Assembly: GCF_012927745.1 (NCBI RefSeq)
Contig: NZ_JABBKX010000003.1
Location: forward strand, 186,001-250,000
From: Neoroseomonas marina
Lineage (GTDB): Bacteria > Pseudomonadota > Alphaproteobacteria > Acetobacterales > Acetobacteraceae
Direction: 5' to 3'
Length of the DNA stretch: 64,000 bases
Under the pieces are notes generated by a model. The model was given only the letters and a program-made list of their open reading frames with translations. It had not been told where the DNA came from and ran no database searches. Made by a program: the position numbers and the translations under genes. Of this stretch, positions 23,453-32,976 are shown piece after piece; positions within the stretch are counted from its first letter, which is position 1, and every line of letters starts with the position of its first letter.

Positions 23453-26233
23453 TCACCCGAAGGCGCCGACCTCGTGGGAAATGACCGCCGAGCATTCCCT
23501 CACCAGGGCGAAGAAGGCCGCCATGGGGCCGAAGATGGTCGCATGCTCGGCCGCGTAGGAGGCGCCTTCCCGCGGAGCGGAGGGCTCGCCGAAATCGAGG
23601 CCGGTCGCCGGGTCCGGCGCGGCGGGGAAGATCTGGCCGAGCAGGTCGAGCACCGGCGGCACGTCGAGCTGCAGCAGCCGCGCGATCAGGGTCTCGCGCG
23701 TCTGGCCATGGCGGGGGCTGAATTCCGGCAGCGCGGCGGCGAGCAGCCAGAGCCGCTGCACCAGGCACAGCCGGAGCGCGTGGGCCAGCACGAGGCGGTC
23801 CGGCATCACCGGCAGGTCCGGCCAGGCCGCGCGGAGCGCCTGATGGTCGGCCTGCAGCCGCCGGAACATCCGCCGCGTGGCGGGCGACAGGTCGAGGCGT
23901 TCGAGCGCCATGGCGACCGAGGTCAGCGTCTCCCGCCGTCCGGGCCTCTTCGTGAAGCCCGCGCGGTCGAGCCAGGGCGACGGATCGAGCATGTCCACCG
24001 CCGCGCGCAGCACGCCGATGTCCGAACAGGCCGCGGCACGTCGCGCCATGGCCAGCGCGCGCGCGAAGCGCGGCGAGCGCGCGGCCAGGTCGGCGAAGAC
24101 CTCCGGGTTCGCCGCCGCCGCCGTGCCGATGCCGTGCAGCGTATTCGCGAGGAACCCCATCTGATGGAGGATGGCGTTGTTCGGGATGGCGCGCAGTTGG
24201 GAGGGGTGCGTGATCCGCACCGGCCCGCCGCCGCCATCGGCCTGCCGCGCCGCGGGGCGCGATCCGGTCTTGTCCAGCAGCCCGGGGCCGAAGGCGCCGA
24301 GCAGCGCGGCATAGCCTGGGTCTTCGACCAGCGTCGCCATCTCGCGGCGAATGGTGGCGAAGAAATCGGCGCCCCAGTCGGCCTCGATGTAGATCGGGTC
24401 CTCGGCCTCGGCCTGCGGGGCGAAGGCATGTTCGGCGATCCGCGCGACGGTCGCGAGGGCGAGGCGCTCGGTGCCGAACAGCAGGTAGCCATCGCCGCCC
24501 TGGAAGGCGGCTTCCTCGCGCAACGGCAGGCCGGCCCCCGCGAGCGCGGCGCGTGCGGCGGGCGGGGAGAGATAGGCGAAGCGGTCGGCGAGGCTCGAGG
24601 GATGCCCGCCACGGCCGATGCTTTCGCCATGGGTGTCGAAAAGAACGAGCTCGACGCCCTCGAGGCCGTGGCGGCGGAGCTGCTCGGCGAGGCGGATCTT
24701 GAGCCGCTCGGCCAGGTAGGAGGCGGCGAGCTGGCCGACATAGCGGCCGGAATCCGAATAGCCGAACTGCAGGCAAAGCCGGCCATGCATGCGCAGGTAG
24801 TCGCGGAAATGCGGGCTGCGCAGCGCTTCCTCGAGCACCCTCTCGCCGCGTTCCAGCGCGTCCGCGGTCTCGAAGAGGGGCGAGATCTCGACCTTGTCCG
24901 CGATGCCGAAGCGGCGCGCGAGCCAGAGCGCGGAGAGCAGGGTGTAGCCGGTCTCCGTCTCCGCGATCAGGAAGCGGACGGGGTGGCTGCCGTCGATGTG
25001 CTTGACCATCTGCGCGACGGTCATCACCAGCTTCACGGCCGAGGCCTGTTCGGCCAGCAGGGCACCGAAGTCGAGCGGCACCGGCACGACCTCGCCGAGC
25101 GCCGCGTTGATCTGCGCGAGCAGGCCGCGCCGCGCCGCGCGATCCTCGGGCGAGGCGGCGATGCCGAGGCGCTGGCGCAGCGCATTGTGCACCTGGGTCG
25201 CGTTCAGCCGGACATGGGTATGGGCGAGCGCGAGGCCGTGGGCGACCAGCCCGGCGCGCTGCACGGCGAGGGCCTGGCGCGTCGCGGCGTCCGGCGCGGC
25301 CTCCATCGCCCTGGCGAACAGGGCCAGCAGCGGGTCGGGAGTGGTCAGCGCGGTTTCGTGGCCCTCCACCATGACGAGGGCGAAGGCGCGGGTGTTCTGC
25401 GCGTCCGGCTTCACCGGGGCCGCGGCTTCCTGGGCGGCAACGGCGGCCTCGGCAGCGCGGGCCCGGGCGACGATCGGCGCGGCACAGTCGCCGAGCGGTT
25501 CGAGACGGTCGGCGAGGCGCGCGAGTTGCAGCCGCTTCATCCGCAGCCGCAGGCGCAGCGTGTCCTGCCAGCCGATGTCGGTGCGCCCGTCGGTGTCGTA
25601 GCCGACCCAGGAGGACAGGATCACCGGCCGCGGCAGCAGCGCGAGGGCGCGCTCGCCCCAGACGGCGCGCCCGGCCTCGAACAGCGAATCCGACAGCACG
25701 TCGAGCGCATCGCGGCCGCGGGCAATCGCGGCGGCGGCCTGGACGAACTCATCCTCGAGCGTCACCGGGGCGGGACGATGGGCGAGGCCGTCAGGCAGGA
25801 TCGCGCCGCAGGCGGCTTCGGCAAGCGCCGTTCCGGTCGCGATGGGCAGCGAGAAGGTCGGGTGCGCCGTGAAGACGGCAGCGAAGCGGATGCGTTCCAC
25901 CGCGTCGCGATAGGCGGCGAAGGGGACCGGACTGTCCTCGGGGTCCGGGCGGACCAGGCGCGCGGCGAGGCGTGCGAGAACCGCACGGTCCTCCCCCATG
26001 CCGGTATAGGCCGCGATGCGGCTGGCGCGCTCGTCCGCCGCCTCGCGCGCCATGCGGGCAATCAGGGCGGCCAGGGCATCGGTGGTCAGCCGGCCTTCGT
26101 CGAGCGCGCGGCTGATGTCGAGGGCGACCAGCAGTACCGGGTCGCCGAAGGGATCGGCCGCGGCGGCTTTCCGGGCCGCGCGCAGCCGGGCGAGCAGGTC
26201 CGCGAGCAGGTCGGGCGGGGCGGCGTCGTCCAT
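23453..26233 (-). CDS. ppc: Divergent phosphoenolpyruvate carboxylase
   Basis: A 926-residue protein matching the PEP carboxylase fold. The catalytic-His segment reads VFTAHPTFSLP (usual TAHPTE), the lysine-loop segment QFGYSDSGRYVG, and the glycine-rich loop DTHGESIGRGGHPSSL. Also present are LRAIPNNAILHQMGFLANT and an 800-900-region helical core. The usual FHGRGG loop, the RIP-W-F-WTQ wording and the C-terminal NTG are altered, so it belongs to an atypical subfamily. If active, it makes oxaloacetate from PEP and bicarbonate. ATG 26233 is chosen; the divergent gene starts 125 bases away. Confidence 0.75.
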   Translation of the reverse strand: MDDAAPPDLLADLLARLRAARKAAAADPFGDPVLLVALDISRALDEGRLTTDALAALIARMAREAADERASRIAAYTGMGEDRAVLARLAARLVRPDPEDSPVPFAAYRDAVERIRFAAVFTAHPTFSLPIATGTALAEAACGAILPDGLAHRPAPVTLEDEFVQAAAAIARGRDALDVLSDSLFEAGRAVWGERALALLPRPVILSSWVGYDTDGRTDIGWQDTLRLRLRMKRLQLARLADRLEPLGDCAAPIVARARAAEAAVAAQEAAAPVKPDAQNTRAFALVMVEGHETALTTPDPLLALFARAMEAAPDAATRQALAVQRAGLVAHGLALAHTHVRLNATQVHNALRQRLGIAASPEDRAARRGLLAQINAALGEVVPVPLDFGALLAEQASAVKLVMTVAQMVKHIDGSHPVRFLIAETETGYTLLSALWLARRFGIADKVEISPLFETADALERGERVLEEALRSPHFRDYLRMHGRLCLQFGYSDSGRYVGQLAASYLAERLKIRLAEQLRRHGLEGVELVLFDTHGESIGRGGHPSSLADRFAYLSPPAARAALAGAGLPLREEAAFQGGDGYLLFGTERLALATVARIAEHAFAPQAEAEDPIYIEADWGADFFATIRREMATLVEDPGYAALLGAFGPGLLDKTGSRPAARQADGGGGPVRITHPSQLRAIPNNAILHQMGFLANTLHGIGTAAAANPEVFADLAARSPRFARALAMARRAAACSDIGVLRAAVDMLDPSPWLDRAGFTKRPGRRETLTSVAMALERLDLSPATRRMFRRLQADHQALRAAWPDLPVMPDRLVLAHALRLCLVQRLWLLAAALPEFSPRHGQTRETLIARLLQLDVPPVLDLLGQIFPAAPDPATGLDFGEPSAPREGASYAAEHATIFGPMAAFFALVRECSAVISHEVGAFG

Positions 26234-26357
26234 GGCGCCATGCTGCACCCGCGAAGAGGCGGAAGGCGAGTCCGAAACGCGGCCGCGGCGGGCTCCCCCT
26301 CGACAAGCCGGGCGGGTCCGGCGAGCCTCGCGGCAAGCGAAACCGGAGGATCCTGCC

Positions 26358-27356
26358 ATGAGCCTTCTCGAGAGCCTGAAGGGACGGTTGCGGCTGCCAT
26401 TGATCGGCTCGCCGCTCTTCATCATCTCGGTGCCCGACCTCGTCGTGGCGCAATGCACCTCCGGCGTGATCGGGTCGATGCCCTCGCTCAACGCGCGCCC
26501 GGTCGAACAACTCGACGCATGGCTGTCCGAGATCACGGAACGGCTGGCGGCCCATGACGCGGCGCATCCGGACCGGCCCTCGGCCCCCTTCGCGATCAAC
26601 CTGATCGTCCATCGGTCCAACGACCGGCTGGAGCAGGACCTCGCCCTGTGCGTGAAGCACAAGGTGCCGCTCATCATTACCAGCCTCGGCGCACGGCCCG
26701 AGGTGAACCAGGCGATCCATTCCTATGGCGGGCACGTCATCCACGACGTGATCAACCAGCGCTTCGCGCACAGCGCCATCGACAAGGGAGCGGACGGCCT
26801 GGTTCTGGTCGCGGCGGGCGCCGGCGGGCACGCCGGGGCGCAATCCCCCTTCGCGCTGCTGCAGGAAACGCGCGCCTGGTTCGACGGGCCGATCGCGCTG
26901 TCGGGGGCCATTGCGCATGGCCGGTCGATCCTGGCGGCCGAGGCCATGGGCGCCGACTTCGCCTATATGGGCAGCGCCTTCATCGCGACGCAGGAAGCCC
27001 GCGCGGTCGAGGACTACAAGCAGATGATCGTGGCCAGCGCGGCGGACGACATCATCTACACGAACCTCATCACGGGCGTTCATGGGAACTACCTCAGGCC
27101 GTCGCTGCGCGCGGCGGGGATCGATCCCGACAACCTCGCGGCGCATGAGGCGTCGCAGATGAACTTCGGCACCGACCGGAAGCGGAAGTGGAAGGACATC
27201 TGGGGCGCGGGGCAATCGGTCGGCGGCGTGCAAGCGGTGGTGCCCGCGGCGGCCCTGGTCGACCGGCTGGCGGCGGAGTACGCAACGGCCCGGCAGCGGC
27301 TCGGGGCCGGGTCACCGCTGGTCAACGGGAATTGGGGGCGGCTCGCGGCGGCCTGA
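26358..27356 (+). CDS. Nitronate monooxygenase (2-nitropropane dioxygenase family)
   Basis: A 332-residue TIM-barrel FMN enzyme oxidising alkyl nitronates or propionate 3-nitronate to carbonyl compounds. FMN and active-site segments are APFAINLIVHRSNDR, PLIITSLGARPEV, the VLVAAGAGGHAGAQSPFAL loop with the family's conserved His, and ALSGAIAHGRS / AMGADFAYMGSAF. ATG 26358 is preceded by GGAGGA eight bases upstream. It is divergent from ppc and followed after 48 bases by a glycosyltransferase gene. Confidence 0.9.
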   Translation: MSLLESLKGRLRLPLIGSPLFIISVPDLVVAQCTSGVIGSMPSLNARPVEQLDAWLSEITERLAAHDAAHPDRPSAPFAINLIVHRSNDRLEQDLALCVKHKVPLIITSLGARPEVNQAIHSYGGHVIHDVINQRFAHSAIDKGADGLVLVAAGAGGHAGAQSPFALLQETRAWFDGPIALSGAIAHGRSILAAEAMGADFAYMGSAFIATQEARAVEDYKQMIVASAADDIIYTNLITGVHGNYLRPSLRAAGIDPDNLAAHEASQMNFGTDRKRKWKDIWGAGQSVGGVQAVVPAAALVDRLAAEYATARQRLGAGSPLVNGNWGRLAAA

Positions 27357-27404
27357 ACGGCCCGATACCTGTCCCGCGCCGCGCTTTCGCGCGAGACTGG
27401 CGCC

Positions 27405-28514
27405 ATGCCCGCTCCCGACCTGAATCCGCGGCCCGCGCTCTGCCCCCGCGCGCCGATCGCCGATCTTGCGCCCATCGTCCCGCAGCCGAGCGTCGCCATC
27501 GTCATGCGCACGCGGGACAGGCCCCTGTTCCTGCCGCGCGCCATCGCGAGCGTGGCGGCGCAGGACTGGCCCCACTGGCATCTCTACGTGGTGAACGACG
27601 GGGGCGATCCCGGGCCGGTCGATGCGATCCTCGCCACGGCGCTGCCGCCGGGCCGCGCGACAGCCCTTCATCTCCCCGATCGGCACGGCATGGCGCGCGC
27701 GGCCAATGCGGCGCTGCACCGAGCGGTGGAGGATCTCGTCGTCGTCCATGACGACGATGATTCCTGGGAGGCCGGCTATCTGTCGGCGACCGCCACCTTC
27801 CTCGCGGACCCGGCGCAGGCGCGTTTCGTCGGCGTGTCCACCGGCTGCACGCTGATCGAGGAACGGATCACGGACGACGGGCCCGAAACGGTGCGGCGCC
27901 ACGCCTGGCCGCATGCCCGCGGCACCGTCGACCTCCGGCGCGCCGTCGTGGACCTGCAATTGCCACCGATCGCGCTGACCTTCCGCCGCGCCGCCCTGGA
28001 TGCCACGGGCGGGCAGAGCGAGGCGTTGACGCACCTCGCCGACCTCGAATTCCTCCATCGGCTGCTGCTGCTGGGGGATATCGGGTTCATCGACCGTCCC
28101 CTCGCCAATTACCACCTCCGGCAGCGCGGCACGCACGGCGCCGCGGGCAATTCGGTCGTCGAGCAGGTGTCGGAGCGCGCCGAACAGGCGCTGATGCTGC
28201 GCAACGCGACGCTGCGCGGCGCGCTGACGCGCGAGCCGGAACGGCTGGGCCTGCTTCAGCCACTCCTGATGGCCATCGAGGAAAACCGACAAGCGCTGGA
28301 TGAACGCCTCGCCGCGATCGAGGCGCTGTGCGCGGAACAGGCGCGCCTTCTCGCGGCGACGCAGGATCTGGTCGAGTGCCAGGGCGCCCTGCTGCGCGAT
28401 GTCGCGGCGCGGCAGGCCGAGGCGATGCGGCCCGGTCCGTTCGGGCGCGCCTGGGACGCCCTGCTGCCCGCGCGCCGCGTCGTCGCGCGGATGCGCGGGC
28501 GCGTCGGCGCCTGA
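27405..28514 (+). CDS. Family 2-like glycosyltransferase with C-terminal helical tail
   Basis: A 369-residue soluble glycosyltransferase of the GT-A type. VAIVMRTRDRPLFLPRAIASVAAQDW and VVNDGGDP start the nucleotide-sugar domain, and VVHDDDDSWEAGYLSA holds the metal-binding acidic cluster. Residues 270-345 form a heptad-rich helical tail (ENRQALDERLAAIEALCAEQ), perhaps for oligomerisation. It converges with the DegT aminotransferase gene, nine bases apart. Together they suggest cell-surface polysaccharide synthesis. The acceptor and donor are unknown. Confidence 0.8.
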   Translation: MPAPDLNPRPALCPRAPIADLAPIVPQPSVAIVMRTRDRPLFLPRAIASVAAQDWPHWHLYVVNDGGDPGPVDAILATALPPGRATALHLPDRHGMARAANAALHRAVEDLVVVHDDDDSWEAGYLSATATFLADPAQARFVGVSTGCTLIEERITDDGPETVRRHAWPHARGTVDLRRAVVDLQLPPIALTFRRAALDATGGQSEALTHLADLEFLHRLLLLGDIGFIDRPLANYHLRQRGTHGAAGNSVVEQVSERAEQALMLRNATLRGALTREPERLGLLQPLLMAIEENRQALDERLAAIEALCAEQARLLAATQDLVECQGALLRDVAARQAEAMRPGPFGRAWDALLPARRVVARMRGRVGA

Positions 28515-28523
28515 ACGGGCGGA

Positions 28524-29660
28524 TCAGAGCGCCTTCAGCGCCGCGCAGATCCGCTCCACCTGCGCATCCGTGAGCTCAGGATACATCGGTACGCTGAGCA
28601 CTTCCTGCGAGGCCTTGGCCGTCTCGGCGCAGCCGGCCGGGCCGAGCGGCGTGCGGTCCTTGTAGGCCGACTGCAGATGCACGGGCACGGGGTAGTGGAT
28701 GCCCGTCCCGATCCCCTGCGCCTTCAGCTTCGCCTGCACGTCGGCGCGATTCTCGGTCCGCAGCACGTATTGATGGAAGACGTGTTCCGCGCCCGGTCGG
28801 CGGGCGGGCGGCGCGATCGGGCCGCCGGCGAGGGCCTCGTCATAGGCCGCGGCGATGGCGCGGCGGCGCGCATTGCCGGCGTCGAGCGCCGTGAGCTTCA
28901 CGCGCAGAATGGCGGCCTGCACCTCGTCGAGGCGCGAGTTCACGCCGACCATGCTGCTGACGTAGCGCTCGCGCCAGCCATACTGGCGGATGGCCGCGAT
29001 CCGCTCGGCCAGTTCGGCGTCCGCAGTCGACAGCACGCCGCCATCGCCGAGCGCGCCGAGGTTCTTGGTGGGGTAGAGGCTGTACGCCGCGGCGGTGCCG
29101 ATGGTGCCGAGCTTCCGCCCGTCGAGCGTCGCGCCATGGCACTGGGCACAATCCTCGATGAGCGGGATGCCGGCCGCGCTCGTCGCGTCCAGCATCGGAC
29201 CGAGGTCGCAGGCCTGGCCGTAGATGTGCACCGGGATCACCGCCTTGATCGGCGGCAGGCCGGGCGGCGGGTCCTCGAGCACCGAGACGAGCTCGTCGGC
29301 ATCCATGGTGTAGGTGTCGGGATCGATGTCGAGCAGCAGCGGCGTCGCGCCGACCATCTCGACCGCCGCGACGGTGGCGACCGCGGTGTGGGAGACGGTC
29401 GCGACCGTCATGCCCGGCCCGATGCCGAGGCCCCGCAGGACCAGCGCGATCGCGTCCGTGCCGTTGGCGCAGCCGACGGCGTGCTGACCGGCACCGAGCC
29501 AGGCGGCGTATTCCTGCTCGAAGGCCGCACCCTCCTTGCCGAGGATGTACCAGCCGCTGTCGAGGGCGCGGGCGACGGCGGCGTCGATCTCGGCCTTCTG
29601 CGCGCGATAGCCGGCGCCGGGGTCGGCCTGGGGGATCATCGTCATGGTGGGCGCGTTCAT
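28524..29660 (-). CDS. DegT/DnrJ/EryC1-family sugar aminotransferase
   Basis: A 378-residue PLP enzyme that transaminates a nucleotide-linked keto-sugar. The PLP lysine is in SLYPTKNLGALGDGG. Other family marks are GCANGTDAIALVLRGLGIGPG, IEDCAQCHGA and the dimer-interface segment YGWRERYVSSMVGVNSRLDEVQAA. ATG 29660 (MNAPTMTM) is chosen because it falls 14 bases from the stop of the upstream epimerase gene. The two enzymes could act in sequence: the dehydratase/epimerase makes a keto-sugar and this enzyme adds the amino group. Confidence 0.9.
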   Translation of the reverse strand: MNAPTMTMIPQADPGAGYRAQKAEIDAAVARALDSGWYILGKEGAAFEQEYAAWLGAGQHAVGCANGTDAIALVLRGLGIGPGMTVATVSHTAVATVAAVEMVGATPLLLDIDPDTYTMDADELVSVLEDPPPGLPPIKAVIPVHIYGQACDLGPMLDATSAAGIPLIEDCAQCHGATLDGRKLGTIGTAAAYSLYPTKNLGALGDGGVLSTADAELAERIAAIRQYGWRERYVSSMVGVNSRLDEVQAAILRVKLTALDAGNARRRAIAAAYDEALAGGPIAPPARRPGAEHVFHQYVLRTENRADVQAKLKAQGIGTGIHYPVPVHLQSAYKDRTPLGPAGCAETAKASQEVLSVPMYPELTDAQVERICAALKAL

Positions 29661-29673
29661 CTTGGGTGATGCC

Positions 29674-30666
29674 TTACAGGTAGTCGGCGAGGCGCGGACG
29701 ATACCACGCGAGCGAGCGGCGCAATCCCTCGTCCAGGTCGACCTTCGGGGCCCAGCCTGAAGCATTTCGGAAGGCACGGTCGTCGGCGGCGTAGGAGCCG
29801 ATGTCGATCGGTGCGCGATCGGCCGGGAACTCCTTGGTGACGAAATCCCCCTGCCCGCCATTGGCGGCGATCAGGCGTCGCGCGAGGTCGAGCAGCGAGG
29901 TCGGCGGACTGCCGCCGATGTTGAAGACCTGCCCCGAAAGCGCTGGTTCTGCAGCTTTTTCGGCGGCGATCAGGAACGCCTCGGTGACGTCCTCGACATA
30001 GGTCAGGTCGCGGAGTTGCTCGCCGCCCCAGACTTCGAAGGCTTCGCCTTCCAGCACGCGGCGGATCCAGATGCCGAGGAAGGTCTGCCGCGCGTCCCGG
30101 ATGCGCAGGCGCGGCCCGTAACAATTCGTCAGGCGCAGCGAGACCACCGGCCGGTGATGCACGCGCTGTTCGAGCAACCAATACTGCTCGCCCGCCCATT
30201 TCGAGACGCCGTTGGCATCCGGGGGGTTCACGGGATGGAATTCGTCGACCGGCAGGCTCCGGGGGCGGCCATAGAACTGGCGGGTGGAGGCGTGGACGAC
30301 CGTCGCCTTCGGCGCGACGTCCCGCATCACGCCGATCAGGCGGACCTGGGCCACCGCGTTGATGGCGATGTCGGCCACGGGGTCCTTCTGCCCGCCCATG
30401 TGGCTGGTCTGGGCGGCCATGTTGAACAGGACGTCCACGCCCTCGCAGAGCGAATGGAGTTCGGTGTCCCGGATGTCGCCGCGCACCAGCAGCACCCCCG
30501 CGCCTTCCAGGTTGCGGGCGGTCGCCCCGCCATCGGGCATCATCGCATCGAGCGCCGTCACGCGGGCGCCGTGGGCGGCGAGCGCATGGCACAGGTTCGA
30601 GCCCAGGAAGCCTGCACCACCGGTGACAAGCACCCGTCGGCCGCGCCAGAAACCCGCATCGCTCAT
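29674..30666 (-). CDS. NAD-dependent nucleotide-sugar epimerase/dehydratase (extended SDR)
   Basis: A 330-residue extended SDR. The Rossmann motif is VLVTGGAGFLGSNL, the acidic residue after strand 2 is in TALDAMMPDGG, and the later LRLTNCYGPRLRIRDARQTF and WGGEQLRDLTYVEDV segments fit the sugar-binding half. The position of the catalytic Tyr in YxxxK reads N-G-V-S-K (PPDANGVSKWAGEQY), so Tyr is replaced by Asn while Lys is kept. A subfamily with NGINK wording exists, so this is probably not a recent mutation. The product is likely passed to the downstream aminotransferase. Confidence 0.82.
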   Translation of the reverse strand: MSDAGFWRGRRVLVTGGAGFLGSNLCHALAAHGARVTALDAMMPDGGATARNLEGAGVLLVRGDIRDTELHSLCEGVDVLFNMAAQTSHMGGQKDPVADIAINAVAQVRLIGVMRDVAPKATVVHASTRQFYGRPRSLPVDEFHPVNPPDANGVSKWAGEQYWLLEQRVHHRPVVSLRLTNCYGPRLRIRDARQTFLGIWIRRVLEGEAFEVWGGEQLRDLTYVEDVTEAFLIAAEKAAEPALSGQVFNIGGSPPTSLLDLARRLIAANGGQGDFVTKEFPADRAPIDIGSYAADDRAFRNASGWAPKVDLDEGLRRSLAWYRPRLADYL

Positions 30667-30849
30667 GCTTCAGCCTTCCAGGAGACAGGGACACATTCTG
30701 CCCCGGATTGCGGCGGAATGAGGCCGGCGCCGCGGCAGCCTTGAGTGCGCCCGGCGGACATCGGACCGTCCGGGCTGCAGTGGTTCCACAGTGTCCGGAC
30801 CGGGCGGTCAAGCCCATGCGGACGGACGCCGTGCACGACGGCGGCGGTC

Positions 30850-31806
30850 CTAGTCGACGGGCGGGCCGGGCCGACGCACCGGCTCGCCCGCCAGCACGCG
30901 CCGGCTGCGCATGATCTCGGCGAAGCCGAAGAGCAGCAGCACCTGGCCCAGGATCACCTGAAGCGAGGCCAGCAATCGGATGCCGTCGTCATGCGGGGTC
31001 ACGTCGCCGTAGCCCACCGTCGCCTGGGTGACGAGGCTGAAATAGAGCGCATCCGGGAAGGGCAGCGGCACGGGCCCCTGCGGTCCATGAAACAGCGCAT
31101 GCATCGAGAGGCCCTGCGCGATCCGGTAGAGGCAGGCGAAGACGATCACCAGCATGGCGTACATCGCGAGGAAGGCGACCACCGGCACGAGCATGCGGGA
31201 GGCGCGGCCGGCCAGTTCCTCCGTGATCAGCGCCATGTCGGTCAGCAGCAGCACGACGCCACGCACCGAGGCCGCGACCACGATCGCGATCACGGCCATG
31301 GCGAGGATCAGGGCCGTGCCCTGCTCGAAGACCGGCAGGCGGTTCACCGGCAGGGCCAGCGAGAAGGCGCCGACGGACCAGACCGGGATCAGCCAGCGCG
31401 CCATGCGCGGCAGGTGGCCAAGGTCGAAGGGATGCTCGGCTTCGGCGACCAGGCGCAGGGATCGCCGGCGCCGCCAGACCGCAAGCAGGAAGGCGACGAC
31501 GGGCAGAAGGAAGGCCACCGCCCGGGCCGGGCCGGGCGCGTCCGGAAAGGCGGCCCGGCCCATGACGGCGAACAGGCAGGCATAGACGGCCAGGCCGGCG
31601 CTGGTCCCGAACGCGAAATGCAGACCGTGCGGGAACAGCAGATAGAGAGTGCCGAGCCCGAGGGCCGCGACACCGATGACGAGGAAGGGAAAGAGCGTGC
31701 CCTGGTCGGCCACGCCGCCGGCGACGAGCAGGCCGAAGCCCAGCGTCATGATGACCGAGCGGAACCACCCCTCGGGCAACCGGCGGCGCAGGCCGGTCGG
31801 TGTCAC
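30850..31806 (-). CDS. Potassium-channel-like membrane protein
   Basis: A 318-residue protein with seven or eight hydrophobic segments. The C-terminal pore module has helix PVVAFLAMYAMLVIVFACLY, a pore helix (LYFSLVTQA), the K+ selectivity filter TVGYGD and a final helix (LLASLQVILGQVLLLFGFAEIM). No TrkA-N/RCK domain follows. It starts at GTG 31806, overlapping the RidA stop (GTGA). It probably conducts K+, with an N-terminal membrane part of unknown role. The 183-base gap downstream, to the epimerase start at 30666, holds no gene. Confidence 0.82.
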   Translation of the reverse strand: MTPTGLRRRLPEGWFRSVIMTLGFGLLVAGGVADQGTLFPFLVIGVAALGLGTLYLLFPHGLHFAFGTSAGLAVYACLFAVMGRAAFPDAPGPARAVAFLLPVVAFLLAVWRRRRSLRLVAEAEHPFDLGHLPRMARWLIPVWSVGAFSLALPVNRLPVFEQGTALILAMAVIAIVVAASVRGVVLLLTDMALITEELAGRASRMLVPVVAFLAMYAMLVIVFACLYRIAQGLSMHALFHGPQGPVPLPFPDALYFSLVTQATVGYGDVTPHDDGIRLLASLQVILGQVLLLFGFAEIMRSRRVLAGEPVRRPGPPVD

Positions 31807-32159
31807 GCCGCCGGGGCCAGCGCGACGCCGGTGATCTCGACTTTCCAGGCCGGATCGACCAGCGGCGCCTGGATCGTCATGCGCGCCGGCTTGTGGGCGG
31901 GATCGAGCCAGGCATCCCAGGCGCGGTTCATCGCCGGGGCGTCCCGGATGTCGGCCAGCACCACCTGGATGCTGACCAGGGCGCGCTTGTCGGTCCCGGC
32001 TTCGGCGAGCAGGGCGTCGATCTGGCGGAGGATGTCCGCGGTCTGGCCCTCGGCGTCGAGGGTGGCGTCATCGGCGACCTGGCCGGCGAGCCAGACCATG
32101 CCGCCCGCCACCACCGCGCCCGAGAGACGCTGTTCTTCCGCGATACGCCGGATCGCCAT
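31803..32159 (-). CDS. RidA-family (YjgF/YER057c/UK114) protein
   Basis: A 118-residue RidA-family protein, which hydrolyses reactive enamines/imines or acts in related chemistry. Features are LSGAVVAGGMVWLAGQV near the start, ILRQIDALLAEAGTDKRALVSIQVVLADI in the middle and VDPAWKVEITGVAL at the end. The Arg of archetypal RidA (position 105) sits in PARMTIQA. ATG 32159 is chosen over 32192 because the domain begins there. It is coupled to the downstream channel gene by a four-base overlap. Confidence 0.85.
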   Translation of the reverse strand: MAIRRIAEEQRLSGAVVAGGMVWLAGQVADDATLDAEGQTADILRQIDALLAEAGTDKRALVSIQVVLADIRDAPAMNRAWDAWLDPAHKPARMTIQAPLVDPAWKVEITGVALAPAA

Positions 32160-32215
32160 GCGAATGTTCCTCCTGCCATATGAATGCGTCATAAGCCGCA
32201 GCGGAGGTTCCCCCG

Positions 32216-32728
32216 ATGCGGCCGATTCTCGCCAACCTCATTCTAACCAGCCGCTGGATCGCGGCGATCTTCCTGCTCGGCCTGACCGCGGCGCTGGCGC
32301 TCTTCGCCGTCCGCTACGTCGCCAAGGTGGCGAAGTTCGGCATGACCGTCTTCAGCTCGCCGCAGGACCAGGCGCTGCTGGACCTGCTCCATATCCTCGA
32401 CTGGACGCTCGTTTCCGCCCTGGTGGTCATGGTGATCCTGGCGTCCTGGGACAGCCTCGTCTCGCCCTTCGACCCCGAGAGCAAGGCCTCGGGCATCGCC
32501 TGGGAGCGCAAGCTGGATCCGGGCAACCTCAAGGTGAAGCTCGCCGGTTCGATCGTCGCGATCTCGTCCATCCAGTTGCTGCAGATGTTCCTGCGGGCGG
32601 ATGTCTACTCGGACCGGACCCTGGCCTGGGCGGTCGGGCTGCACGGCGTCTTCCTCGCGGGCGCCCTGATCCTCGCGATCACCGACCGGGTCTCGGCGGC
32701 ATCCGTCGGGCGCGACGGGAAGGATTGA
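32216..32728 (+). CDS. UPF0114 (YqhA)-family membrane protein
   Basis: A 170-residue inner-membrane protein with four helices, of the UPF0114/YqhA family. The second helix region contains LLDLLHILDWTLVSALVVMVILASWDSLVSPFD, and KLAGSIVAISSIQLLQMFL forms the third. The molecular role of the family is unknown. It is divergent from ridA with 56 bases between. About 250 bases of relatively AT-rich, gene-less DNA follow it. Confidence 0.8.
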   Translation: MRPILANLILTSRWIAAIFLLGLTAALALFAVRYVAKVAKFGMTVFSSPQDQALLDLLHILDWTLVSALVVMVILASWDSLVSPFDPESKASGIAWERKLDPGNLKVKLAGSIVAISSIQLLQMFLRADVYSDRTLAWAVGLHGVFLAGALILAITDRVSAASVGRDGKD

Positions 32729-32976
32729 CGCGCGTCATGCCAGCGTGAAGGCCGCGCGAAGAAAGGTGCGTCAATTCCGGACTCAATAGAGCGCGTTACC
32801 ATCCCGATCTCAGAAATTGGTTGAAGAAAAGCCCCGAATAGGGCCGGATGATTCGCGTTTTTCCTTCGTCAAAAAACCATTGGTTGGCCCGTGAGGGGAT
32901 GGTTTCCACTTGCCGGGTGCGGTGGGACACAACTTAATTCGCCCATAGGTTGATTAACGGGTGATGAATTCCTGCC

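Noticed and set aside
23474..26557. About 1000-codon plus-strand frame antisense to PEP carboxylase
   Set aside because: Shadow frame; PEP carboxylase motifs are on the minus strand and the plus-strand protein has none.
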